Positions 1 through 5,808 of a stretch of 5,808 bases of DNA are shown piece by piece. A program made the position numbers and the translations under genes. Each line of letters opens with the position of its first letter. Position 1 is the first letter of the stretch. The notes under the pieces were generated by a model that was not told the DNA's origin, did no database searches, and was given only the letters and a program-made list of their open reading frames with translations. Origin of the DNA: Firmicutes bacterium CAG:110 (lineage in GTDB: Bacteria > Bacillota > Clostridia > Oscillospirales > Oscillospiraceae); contig HF988088.1 of assembly GCA_000434635.1 (NCBI GenBank), positions 13,423 to 19,230 on the forward strand. The letters run 5' to 3'.

Positions 1-63
1 GGCGCTCCCCGGCACAGGACTTAGGTATAGAAAGCGGAATTACAGGGTGTGTACTCTCAGGAA
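1..63. other. Short non-coding end after the pilin stop
   Basis: No gene and no convincing hairpin followed by a T-run is seen, so transcription may continue leftward. On the minus strand the last bases read CCGGGGAGCGCC, which holds a GGGGAG that could be the ribosome binding site of a next gene starting just outside the window. A class C sortase is the gene most often found there, but that is inference. Confidence 0.35.
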
Positions 64-1500
64 TTAACGATTGGCATCGCTCATGCGCTTCTTGGTGACC
101 AGCAGGACGACCGCGCCCAGCACCAGGACAGTGCCCAGTACATAGAAGACGGTAGTACCCATACCACCGGTGGAGGGCAGGGTCGTGCCGGTTTTGTTTT
201 CGACCTCAGCGGTAACAGAAAGCTTCGTGGTATCCGTGCTGCTGCCCGCTACCTTAACTTCAACAGGCGCAGTCAGCGGATTGTAGCCGGCGGGAGCCTC
301 GGTTTCTACCAGGTGGTAGGTGCCGTCGGCAAGGCCGCCGAAGGTGGCTTCGCCCTGAGCGTTGGTTGTCATGACAGTGGCAGCATTCTTGTCTGCAACC
401 CATTCGACCTTCTTATCGGTATTCCACTTGTAGTACACGAGAGAGGTTCCAGCATCAGTGGTTACTTCCTTGTACAGGACAAACTTCGCGTTAGGCAGCT
501 TGGTGGTTTTGCTGCCGGACTCAAACTTGTCGATAACGATCTTGGAGCTGTAGACCTCTTGCTTCTGCGCGGGCGTGGTGGTCGTATGGGTCGAATCGGT
601 AGGATCGTTGCTGTAGGTCAATTTTGCCTCGTTCTTCGAGACCACCGCAATTGCCTTTTCATTGACGGTAGCCGTATAAGTAACTGTGATGGCATCGCCA
701 ACAGTGCAATTCTTGACAAGAATGGTCACCTTGAACGTATTAGGAGCGGTTTCAGCATCATAGGCGATCGTGCACTTGTCGGTGTCAGCGGTCACATCAG
801 CACTTCCAACCTTTACCGCAAGGCTGTTCCGGTTAAAGGTCAATCCCTCGCTCATGGTATCGGCGATTTCGTAAGTATAGGTTTCAAATCCCATGGTATC
901 GGGTACCTTGCCGGTAATGGTGTAGTTGACCGTCTCGCCCACATCGGCGCTAACCTTATTATCGGTCTTCTCAAAGGGCATGTCGTTCTTATCGTGGATG
1001 GTGACAGTCGGGTTGGTGGTGGTCAGGTTGCACAGTGCGCCGGTGGAACTGGCGACGAAGTAGTAGCCCAGGTCGAGGTTGGAAACAGAGACAGAGTTAG
1101 CGTCTCCGGACAGTTGCAGTCCGGTCATACCATCGACAGCCGCCTTCAACGCCACGGCAAAGTCGGGCGCGCTGAAGCCGTTGCCGGTAGTAACGACATA
1201 AGTATCACCACCGTTGACCTGGGTCAGCGTCAGGCCATGCGCCCCTGTAGCATAGGCACTGACAGTGTTGAACCATTCGCTGGTGCTGTCAATGGTGTAA
1301 GAATAGTGTTCCTTAGCCGCATCATAGACCACATCAAAAATCTTGTAGGCTTTGTACTCCTGATTTGCAACGGGATTCGCAACGGTAATGGTGCCGGTGG
1401 TGGTTGTTGTTCCTGTTTCAGTGGCAAAGGCTGTGACGGCCAGGGCGAAGACCATGACCAGTGCCAGCAGAAGGCTGGCGAGTTTTCTTGCGTGTTTCAT
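64..1500 (-). CDS. LPxTG-anchored backbone (major) pilin with isopeptide domains
   Basis: Probable shaft subunit of a sortase-assembled pilus, 478 residues, stop TAA at 66-64. The ATG at 1500 is chosen over the in-frame ATG at 1521 because only it has a Shine-Dalgarno sequence, and it starts the protein directly at its signal peptide (1-26, Lys/Arg start, Leu/Val core, AFA before the cut). D1 spans about 36-170 and opens with YKAYKIFD, as in Gram-positive pilin N-terminal domains. The segment IHDKND (168-173) sits where other backbone pilins carry the YPKN pilin motif, making K171 the candidate cross-linking lysine. D2 (about 178-298) resembles the fimbrial isopeptide D2 domain, with candidate residues K178 (or K182), D214 and N290. 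D3 (about 319-437) is SpaA/Cna_B-like with K325, E399 in the E-box YHLVETEAPAGY, and N435. LPSTG is at 441-445, then a membrane helix (451-469) and the tail KKRMSDANR. Family assignment is firm; the backbone role rests on domain order and neighbourhood. Confidence 0.93.
   Translation of the reverse strand: MKHARKLASLLLALVMVFALAVTAFATETGTTTTTGTITVANPVANQEYKAYKIFDVVYDAAKEHYSYTIDSTSEWFNTVSAYATGAHGLTLTQVNGGDTYVVTTGNGFSAPDFAVALKAAVDGMTGLQLSGDANSVSVSNLDLGYYFVASSTGALCNLTTTNPTVTIHDKNDMPFEKTDNKVSADVGETVNYTITGKVPDTMGFETYTYEIADTMSEGLTFNRNSLAVKVGSADVTADTDKCTIAYDAETAPNTFKVTILVKNCTVGDAITVTYTATVNEKAIAVVSKNEAKLTYSNDPTDSTHTTTTPAQKQEVYSSKIVIDKFESGSKTTKLPNAKFVLYKEVTTDAGTSLVYYKWNTDKKVEWVADKNAATVMTTNAQGEATFGGLADGTYHLVETEAPAGYNPLTAPVEVKVAGSSTDTTKLSVTAEVENKTGTTLPSTGGMGTTVFYVLGTVLVLGAVVLLVTKKRMSDANR
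67..180 (-). other. Cell-wall sorting signal of the backbone pilin (LPSTG)
   Basis: The pilin ends with LPSTGG, a hydrophobic helix of about 19 residues and a short charged tail KKRMSDANR. This is the classic sortase substrate layout: cleavage between T and G, then transfer to a lysine of the next pilin subunit or to the cell wall. Confidence 0.95.
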
Positions 1501-1508
1501 TTTTTGTG

Positions 1509-1516
1509 CTCCTTCT
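1509..1516 (-). promoter_or_regulatory. Shine-Dalgarno sequence that fixes the pilin start
   Basis: On the minus strand this reads AGAAGGAG, followed by an 8-base A-rich spacer and the ATG at 1500. The in-frame ATG at 1521 lies upstream of this site and has no purine-rich sequence before it. The site falls in the 56-base gap after the adhesin stop. No promoter or terminator is recognisable in that gap, so the two genes are probably co-transcribed while the pilin is translated independently. Confidence 0.88.
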
Positions 1517-1556
1517 TTCATCGTAATTTTGAATTGGAATGGTGGCTTTCCGCGTA

Positions 1557-4500
1557 TCAGGAAGATGCCTCATCCTCCTTTCGACGCCTGCAATGGCTAT
1601 ACAACAGGGTCGCCGCGCCGAAGACCAGCGCCAGGCCGCCTGCGGTATAAGAGGTTGTTCCGGCTCCGCCGGTGTCGGGAAGCTCGTAGCCCCAAAGGGT
1701 GTCCTGAATGGGAAGCTCCAACACCTTGGAGTCGGTGCCGGTGGTAACGGTCAAAGCCGTTCCGGTGTCGGTGTCGCTGGCCTTTTCCAGCGTTCCGTCC
1801 GGGTTCTCCGTGGCCGGGTAGAGTGTGGCACTGCTGTCCTCCCCCACTTCCAGAATCCAGGGTCCTGCCGTCATGTAATTTGACGGCGCCTGTGTCTCAC
1901 GCAGATCGTAGGTGGTATTGCGCCGGATGCCGGAAAAGAGCGCGATGCCGTCTTTACCGGTGGTGACCTCCATAGAGTTCTCTGTCCCCTGTTCTTTCAG
2001 GGTGAACTTTGCGCCTTCCAGCAGCTTCGAAGCGTCCGCGCTGTCCGTCTTCGTGATTTGCAGATTCAGCTGGGTCATCATGGTGTTGGTAAAGGCGTCT
2101 CCCGGGATGGTCAGGGTGTAAGACCCGTCCGAATTGCTCCCATGCCCAACCGCATCGCCCGACCCCGAAGAGCCGGTGGCGGTGTTTTCTATTACGGTTT
2201 CATAGTCGAACCGCACCTCTTTGCCCGGTGCATAGGGGACATTTGTAATGTCCTTTGTTTGCTTACCAGAACCATTGTTGAAAACATAATTGTAGGTACC
2301 CGTTCCGGAAACACTTAGCTCTGCAACATAATAACCGTCCGAACCCTGTGTCATCTGCATTCCCGGCCAACTTGTAAGCGGATTACTCGAATCGGCCCAT
2401 ACGTGCATGTACACGTGCTCCCAGCCTTGCGTGTTCTTAAAGTGAACCCTGAACGTCCCCGTCTCGGAACCCGTTCCGGAGCCAGAGCCGGAGGAACCGC
2501 CGCTTTCACTGCCGTCCAACGTAACGGAGGACACATAGTAGCTTTTGAAGTCCACACCCAAAAGGGAAACGGTTTTCTCCGAAACTGTCACCTGAATCGT
2601 ATGTACATTCGTATCATAGGTGACACCGGCTCGATCGCCCTTGACCTCGCTGAGCGTGTAGGTATGGGTTCCGGTCTGGGAATACTGCACGTCGGGCGAA
2701 ATCGAAAATTGTCCGGTAGCAGCATCGGATGTTGCCGTTCCGACTTCCTTCCCCTCACTGTCCGTTAACTTAAACTGGAAGTTCAGTCCCTCGTTCTGCT
2801 TTACGCCGTCCTTGAGCAGAGCCTTGGTACCGGTAATGTCCAGCTCCGGCGTGGCCGTTACAACCTTTCCACCCGGGTCACCCAGAATCAGACCGCCGTT
2901 GGTCATGATGCCGCCGCCGTGGATGTTGGAATGGTTGCCGGTGATAATGACCTTCGCGGCATCGACTGCCTGGCTCTTGGCGGTGTCATCAGGCCTTGCA
3001 TTTAATCCGAACAGATACTTTGCAGCTGCATAGCCGGTCTTGCCGATGGTAACAGGCTGTTCGTCACAGCTACCCGTCCAGTTCGCCGCGCCGCCGCCCG
3101 CCATCAGACCGGTGACAAGGGAAATCGGGCCGTTTGCGCCGTCTTTTGCGCGGACACAGAAGTAATCCGCGTAGCCGTTTCGCGTAAAGACCTCGCTCGT
3201 TTGCGCCAAAGTGGAATCATAGGTTTTGTTGTTGCCGCCGCCGGACATATTTGTGCCGGAAGCCCTGTTCCCGTAAATGGCCGCTCCGTCTTGATTGACG
3301 ATCAGGGTTTCACCCGTAGGACAGGCGCCCACGCCGCCGCCAAAGCCGCCCGCGGTGTTTCCAGTGATCAGCGCATTCATGATCGACAGGTTGCCTTTTT
3401 CCTGAACGAAAATGCCGCCGCCGCCCCAGTCATTGTTGGAATTCGTTATGTTATTGGTAATGTATACCTTGTTCGTTGCCTGAATCACGCCGTTGGTGCC
3501 GCCGGCGATACGAAGACCGCCGCCCTCGCCCAGTTCGGCGCAGTTGCCGGCAATGGTTCCGCCGCTCATGGTAAAGCGGACATTGTGGCCAAAGAAGCCC
3601 GCGTAAATGCCGCCGCCTGCCAGACCGGAATAGTTGCCGGTGACATAGCCGCCGGTCATGTTCATAACGGAACTGTTCGCCAGGGCGATGCCGCCGCCGC
3701 CGTGGGTGTTGTTGACATCGTTCCGGCAGTCGCTGCAGCCGCATTCTTTATAGTTGTTGGTCACATAGCCGCCGGACAGGTTCAGCGTTCCGCTGTTGAC
3801 GTAGATGCCGCCGCCGTTGTCCGAATGTCCGTTGATGACCTCGTTGCCCGCCACCGCGCCGCCGGAGATGTTCAGCGTTCCGTTTTGAAAGAAGATACCG
3901 CCGCCGGAACTGCCACGGTTGGCCGCAATGACACCGCCCTGGATATTCACCGTTCCGTTGTCAACGTAAATACCGCCGCCGGGCGTGCCGTCACTGCCGC
4001 CGCCCACAATATAGCCGCCATTTATGTCCAGCGTTCCGCGGTCCACGGTGAATATATGTTTGCCGCCGGTGTTTTGGAGTACACCGCTCTGTAGTTCCAA
4101 TGCACCCTTGACCAGAATCACCTGTTCAGAAGCCTCCTGACACAGAATCTTTCCTGCGCCGGTGAGGGGGACGGTATGCTTTACCAGTGTTTCCGTGGTG
4201 CCGGTGCCATTGGCCGTGGATTCTGTGATGTAATACGTCAGGGTATCATTTTCCAGTGTCGCCTTATTGCCGCACACGTTTCCAGTGACCGTAGATTTGG
4301 TATCCTGAATACTGTCGGACGAGTCCATAATGGTGAGCTTCGCACCCTCGTGCACATCAAAGTACTGATTGGCCTTGCTGATCGTCAGGGTATGCCCGTT
4401 CAAATCGATGGTAGTGTTCTGCGTAATGCTCAAATTCGCGCTACTGCCGTTGTCCGCCGTCCAGGCATCGCCGGTCAGCTTAAAGTTGCCGCCCTCGGAG

Positions 4501-5808
4501 AATGCGTCCCCGATATAGCCGGACAGATCTTGGAAGGATCGAGCCTGTACTTCATACAAAGAGAAGTGATCCGTGTCTACCGTCACGTCGCCGTTCTCTC
4601 CGGTTTTCGCTTCCATGTCCGTGGCGGTCTGGGCATTCGTATCAATGTGGTAGACCTTGGGGTAAAGCCCCTCCGTGTCAATGCCGCTGAAGGTCACGGT
4701 CACGGAGCCGGTTGGCTCGATCTCTTCCTCTCCGTGCCACAGGGTGATGTCCAGCAGGTAGCTCCGCTCCGGTTCGGCCTGTTCTTCTCCCAAAATCTGA
4801 TCGCGAATCGCCCGACGCTCCCCGTCCGTCACCTCGGTCACCGTTACCGTGATTTCCCTTGCCGGATAGGGCAGGGAGGCACTCTCGCCGGTGATGGTCA
4901 CGGTGATGCCGTTTTCGGTCTGCGCCGTCAGGGTAAATTCCTTCGGCCCCTCCGGCAGGTTGATATAGCCCAGAATCCCGGGGTCGTCCGCCCCATAGGT
5001 CAGCAGACGCACCGCGTCCTCCGCGTCGCCTTCCATGGCGGCGAAGCCGGAATCCGTGATCTGCGCCACCAGACCCGCACGGTCGGCCGTGCCGTCCCCG
5101 TCCCGGTCAAAGAGCACCAGATCTCCAACCGCCGGGGTGTGGGACTGTGCCGGTTCAAAGGCGTCCGCCCAGGACGTGACCCAGCCGCCGCAGTCTCTGT
5201 CGACGCCCTCCACCCCGGCGTAATGCAGGCAGAAGGTCAGGAACATGACGTTCCAGTCGCCGTAAGGCTCCCCGCACCACGCGCCATAGCGGGTGTAGCC
5301 CTTAACCGTTTCGCCGTCCTCCGCGACAACGTAGTTTTTCGTACTCTCGGCATAGCCCAGCTGGGTTTCGGCGATGGCAAGGGTATCCTGCCGCCAATTC
5401 CCGGTCAGCGTCACCCCCGCGAAGGTCTGCTCCCATAGCTCCGCCGTTTCCACGTCCGCACCGGGGTCCGCGTAACAGGCAAGACTGTGGGTGTGCTCCT
5501 CCGTCCCGCAGACCAGCTCCCCGTTTTCATCCCGACAGGCTTCCCCGTGGGTATGGGCGTCCTTGCCGCAGAATACCGTTTCTTCCTGCTTGCAAGCTTC
5601 GCTGTGGGTGTGTTCTTCCTGTCCGCAGACCAGCTCCCAAGTGCCGTAGCACCGGGCGGTATGCACGTGCGCCGTATCGGTGCAGGTCAGCGTCCCGGTG
5701 TCCACCGGCTCCGCCACCGTCTCAAAGCAGGCGTCGGAGTGGCGATGCTCCAGAATCTGGGCCTGTCCGCATATCAGTTTGCCGTCAGCGTCAAAGCAGT
5801 CAGACGTG
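1557..5808 (-). CDS. Giant multidomain LPxTG surface adhesin, probable pilus tip/ancillary subunit (5' partial)
   Basis: The frame is open to the right edge with no stop, so the N-terminus and signal peptide are missing; 1416 residues are visible, numbered here from the codon at 5807-5805. The GTG at 5717 lies inside the Cys/His repeat array and is not the start. Domains in order: Cys/His repeats (1-111), CHAP-like domain with lost catalytic residues (137-285), Ig-like beta domain ending TDHFSLYEV (289-420), beta-helix with nine GGG-type coils (about 426-975), FctA-type isopeptide domain (985-1243) interrupted by a CBM26-like module (1118-1202), SpaA/Cna_B domain (1246-1370), LPDTG (1376-1380), membrane helix (1387-1404) and a CRRRK tail. 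Stop is TGA at 1559-1557. The protein should be exported and sortase-linked to a pilus or to the wall. Position just upstream of a backbone pilin suggests a tip or ancillary pilin. The ligand is unproven; the starch-binding module points to alpha-glucan. Many cysteines, unusual for a Gram-positive surface protein, suggest disulfides or metal sites. Confidence 0.92.
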   Translation of the reverse strand, partial: TSDCFDADGKLICGQAQILEHRHSDACFETVAEPVDTGTLTCTDTAHVHTARCYGTWELVCGQEEHTHSEACKQEETVFCGKDAHTHGEACRDENGELVCGTEEHTHSLACYADPGADVETAELWEQTFAGVTLTGNWRQDTLAIAETQLGYAESTKNYVVAEDGETVKGYTRYGAWCGEPYGDWNVMFLTFCLHYAGVEGVDRDCGGWVTSWADAFEPAQSHTPAVGDLVLFDRDGDGTADRAGLVAQITDSGFAAMEGDAEDAVRLLTYGADDPGILGYINLPEGPKEFTLTAQTENGITVTITGESASLPYPAREITVTVTEVTDGERRAIRDQILGEEQAEPERSYLLDITLWHGEEEIEPTGSVTVTFSGIDTEGLYPKVYHIDTNAQTATDMEAKTGENGDVTVDTDHFSLYEVQARSFQDLSGYIGDAFSEGGNFKLTGDAWTADNGSSANLSITQNTTIDLNGHTLTISKANQYFDVHEGAKLTIMDSSDSIQDTKSTVTGNVCGNKATLENDTLTYYITESTANGTGTTETLVKHTVPLTGAGKILCQEASEQVILVKGALELQSGVLQNTGGKHIFTVDRGTLDINGGYIVGGGSDGTPGGGIYVDNGTVNIQGGVIAANRGSSGGGIFFQNGTLNISGGAVAGNEVINGHSDNGGGIYVNSGTLNLSGGYVTNNYKECGCSDCRNDVNNTHGGGGIALANSSVMNMTGGYVTGNYSGLAGGGIYAGFFGHNVRFTMSGGTIAGNCAELGEGGGLRIAGGTNGVIQATNKVYITNNITNSNNDWGGGGIFVQEKGNLSIMNALITGNTAGGFGGGVGACPTGETLIVNQDGAAIYGNRASGTNMSGGGNNKTYDSTLAQTSEVFTRNGYADYFCVRAKDGANGPISLVTGLMAGGGAANWTGSCDEQPVTIGKTGYAAAKYLFGLNARPDDTAKSQAVDAAKVIITGNHSNIHGGGIMTNGGLILGDPGGKVVTATPELDITGTKALLKDGVKQNEGLNFQFKLTDSEGKEVGTATSDAATGQFSISPDVQYSQTGTHTYTLSEVKGDRAGVTYDTNVHTIQVTVSEKTVSLLGVDFKSYYVSSVTLDGSESGGSSGSGSGTGSETGTFRVHFKNTQGWEHVYMHVWADSSNPLTSWPGMQMTQGSDGYYVAELSVSGTGTYNYVFNNGSGKQTKDITNVPYAPGKEVRFDYETVIENTATGSSGSGDAVGHGSNSDGSYTLTIPGDAFTNTMMTQLNLQITKTDSADASKLLEGAKFTLKEQGTENSMEVTTGKDGIALFSGIRRNTTYDLRETQAPSNYMTAGPWILEVGEDSSATLYPATENPDGTLEKASDTDTGTALTVTTGTDSKVLELPIQDTLWGYELPDTGGAGTTSYTAGGLALVFGAATLLYSHCRRRKEDEASS
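1560..1682 (-). other. Cell-wall sorting signal of the large adhesin (LPDTG)
   Basis: LPDTGG is followed by a Gly/Ala/Leu-rich membrane helix and the basic tail CRRRKEDEASS. The motif differs from the LPSTG of the pilin next door only at the third position, so one or two sortases could process both proteins. Confidence 0.95.
1698..2072 (-). other. C-terminal SpaA/Cna_B domain of the adhesin
   Basis: Residues 1246-1370 show LNLQITKTDS, LLEGAKFTL, GIALFSGI, the E-box YDLRETQAPSNY and a PWILEV strand, the standard SpaA-like prealbumin-fold order. Candidate isopeptide residues are K1253, the catalytic E1304 and D1369 in LPIQDT. Most SpaA-type domains have Asn in the last position; an Asp partner is known from the CnaB2 domain of Streptococcus pyogenes FbaB. 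A Thr/Asp/Ser-rich loop (about 1335-1360) precedes the closing strand. Confidence 0.88.
2079..2855 (-). other. FctA/Spy0128-type pilin isopeptide domain, interrupted
   Basis: Residues 985-1243. It starts with DITGTKALLKDGV, continues with LNFQFKLTDSEGKEV, THTYTLSEVKGD and GVTYDTNVHTIQVTV, and closes with AFTNTM. This is the order of the streptococcal pilin isopeptide linkage domain. By family analogy the bond joins K995 (GTKAL) to N1241 (FTNTM) with E1054 (TLSEV) as the catalytic acid. Between the penultimate strand (SSVTLDG) and the closing strand lies an extra stretch of about 130 residues holding a starch-binding-like module flanked by Ser/Gly linkers. Confidence 0.82.
2202..2456 (-). other. 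CBM26-like starch-binding module inside the pilin domain
   Basis: Residues 1118-1202 match the starch-binding module 26 pattern: a VHFKN strand, GWEHVYMHVW, then SWPGMQM, a GYYVAEL strand, YNYVFNNG and KQTKDI. The W-P-G-x-x-M and F-N-N-G...Q-T signatures are the main support. Y1133, W1137 and W1147 are candidate sugar-stacking aromatics. Ser/Gly-rich linkers flank it (about 1099-1117 and 1207-1229), as expected for a module tethered within a loop. Known CBM25/26 modules bind alpha-glucans and usually sit in amylases; here there is no amylase domain in the visible protein. The exact family (CBM25 or CBM26) is less certain than the general type. Confidence 0.8.
2883..4532 (-). repeat. Right-handed parallel beta-helix region with GGGI coil repeats
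   Basis: Residues about 426-975. It opens with strands typical of a helix cap (NTTIDLNGHTLTIS), then coils of roughly 21-35 residues of the form GGGIYV-x-x-GTLNISGG-x-V-x-GN. GGG turns start at residues 610, 635, 665, 704, 731, 762, 796, 823 and 964. The regular Asn/Gly turns and short hydrophobic strands match pectate-lyase-like beta-helices of adhesins and polysaccharide-active proteins. No catalytic signature was seen. The coil ladder is interrupted at about residues 861-960. Three cysteines (C689, C691, C694) sit in one inter-coil loop. The likely role is a long stalk or binding face; the ligand is unknown. Confidence 0.85.
4548..4943 (-). other. Ig-like beta domain of surface proteins ending in TDHFSLYEV
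   Basis: Residues about 289-420 are predicted all-beta from alternating hydrophobic strands (FTLTAQ, ITVTITG, SYLLDITLWH, SVTVTFSG, KVYHIDTN, DVTVDTDHFSLYEV). The ending, with a tyrosine-containing strand, an E-x-G-DVTV turn and DHFS-x-Y-x-V, is recurrent in Clostridia surface proteins with Cys/His repeats and CHAP domains. It is probably a rigid spacer. I cannot assign a named family with certainty. Confidence 0.6.
4953..5399 (-). other. CHAP-like domain with both catalytic positions replaced
   Basis: Residues about 137-285 follow the CHAP (Cys/His amidohydrolase/peptidase) layout: an IAETQLGY helix, then RYGAWCGEPYGDW leading into NVMFLTFCLHYAG, then a VGDLVLFDRDGDGTADRAGLV segment. In active relatives the helix starts W-C-A-M-F and the later strand reads D-H-V-G-I-V. 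Here the Cys position holds Asn (N186, codon at 5252-5250) and the His position holds Arg (R243, codon at 5081-5079). An EF-hand-like loop D234-x-D236-x-D238-G-x-x-D242 is kept and could bind calcium. The fold is probably retained as a non-enzymatic binding or structural module. The alignment was made by eye from family memory. Confidence 0.72.
5475..5808 (-). repeat. Tandem Cys/His protein repeats (C-x4-H-x-H-x3-C)
   Basis: Five complete repeats and the tail of a sixth at the window edge. The Cys and His positions, numbered from the first visible codon, are C13/H21/H23/C27, C42/H47/H49/C53, C61/H66/H68/C72, C80/H85/H87/C91 and C100/H105/H107/C111, plus C4 from the truncated unit. Four units share C-x4-H-x-H-x3-C; the first has seven residues between Cys and His. 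The usual look is LVCGxEEHTHSxAC, with 7-14 residues between units. Similar units occur near the N-termini of large Clostridia surface proteins; I know of no established function. The CHHC pattern could bind a metal such as zinc or form disulfides (inference). The array continues past the right edge. Confidence 0.9.

Noticed and set aside
1..63. Rho-independent terminator after the pilin
   Set aside because: No stable hairpin followed by a T-run could be found on the minus strand.
49..1650. Long plus-strand open frame of 533 codons opposite the pilin gene
   Set aside because: It mirrors the pilin on the other strand, has no recognisable domains, has a low-complexity translation and no ribosome binding site. 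It is explained by the codon use of the real gene.
3300..4070. CRISPR-like or non-coding tandem repeat array
   Set aside because: The repeated GCCGCC units are codons for GGG turns in an intact reading frame, with spacing that follows protein coils and no conserved direct repeat of CRISPR length.
3201..4094. Plus-strand open frame of 297 codons, rich in Ala and Val
   Set aside because: It is the antisense reading of the GGGI coil repeats; its repeated AAG/AAV segments are the reverse of the GCC-rich coils.
4953..5399. Active peptidoglycan hydrolase
   Set aside because: The positions of the catalytic Cys and His hold Asn and Arg, so activity cannot be claimed from the fold pattern.
4176..5438. 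Plus-strand open frame of 420 codons
   Set aside because: It lies entirely opposite the adhesin, whose minus-strand frame has clear CHAP-like, Ig-like and beta-helix patterns. Its own translation shows no domain.
5715..5717. GTG as start codon of the large adhesin
   Set aside because: The frame stays open to the window edge and the codons upstream encode another complete Cys/His repeat, so this is an internal Val.

Overview
The window holds two genes, both on the minus strand and read right to left. They look like part of a sortase-assembled pilus operon of a Gram-positive bacterium. The LPxTG anchors, isopeptide-forming pilin domains, 'EEHTH' Cys/His repeats and moderately high G+C suggest a gut-type Clostridia (Oscillospiraceae/Lachnospiraceae-like); this placement is inference, since no phylogenetic marker is present.

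Layout in the direction of transcription. From 5808 to 1557 runs a very large surface protein, of which 1416 C-terminal residues are visible; its N-terminus lies beyond the right edge. Its domains in order are: Cys/His repeats, a CHAP-like domain with both catalytic positions replaced, an Ig-like beta domain, a long right-handed beta-helix, an FctA-type pilin isopeptide domain, a SpaA/Cna_B domain and an LPDTG anchor. A CBM26-like starch-binding module appears to be inserted into the FctA domain. After a 56-base gap with a strong Shine-Dalgarno sequence comes a 478-residue backbone pilin (1500 to 64) with a signal peptide, D1, D2 and D3 domains and an LPSTG anchor. The last 63 bases hold no gene.

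How the genes work together (inference from family knowledge). The small protein would be polymerised by a class C sortase, probably encoded left of the window, into a covalent fibre. The large protein would be the tip or ancillary adhesin carrying ligand-binding modules, with internal Lys-Asn/Asp isopeptide bonds giving mechanical stability. The starch-binding module suggests a pilus that attaches cells to starch granules or alpha-glucans. No RNA gene, mobile element, CRISPR array, promoter or terminator was recognised.
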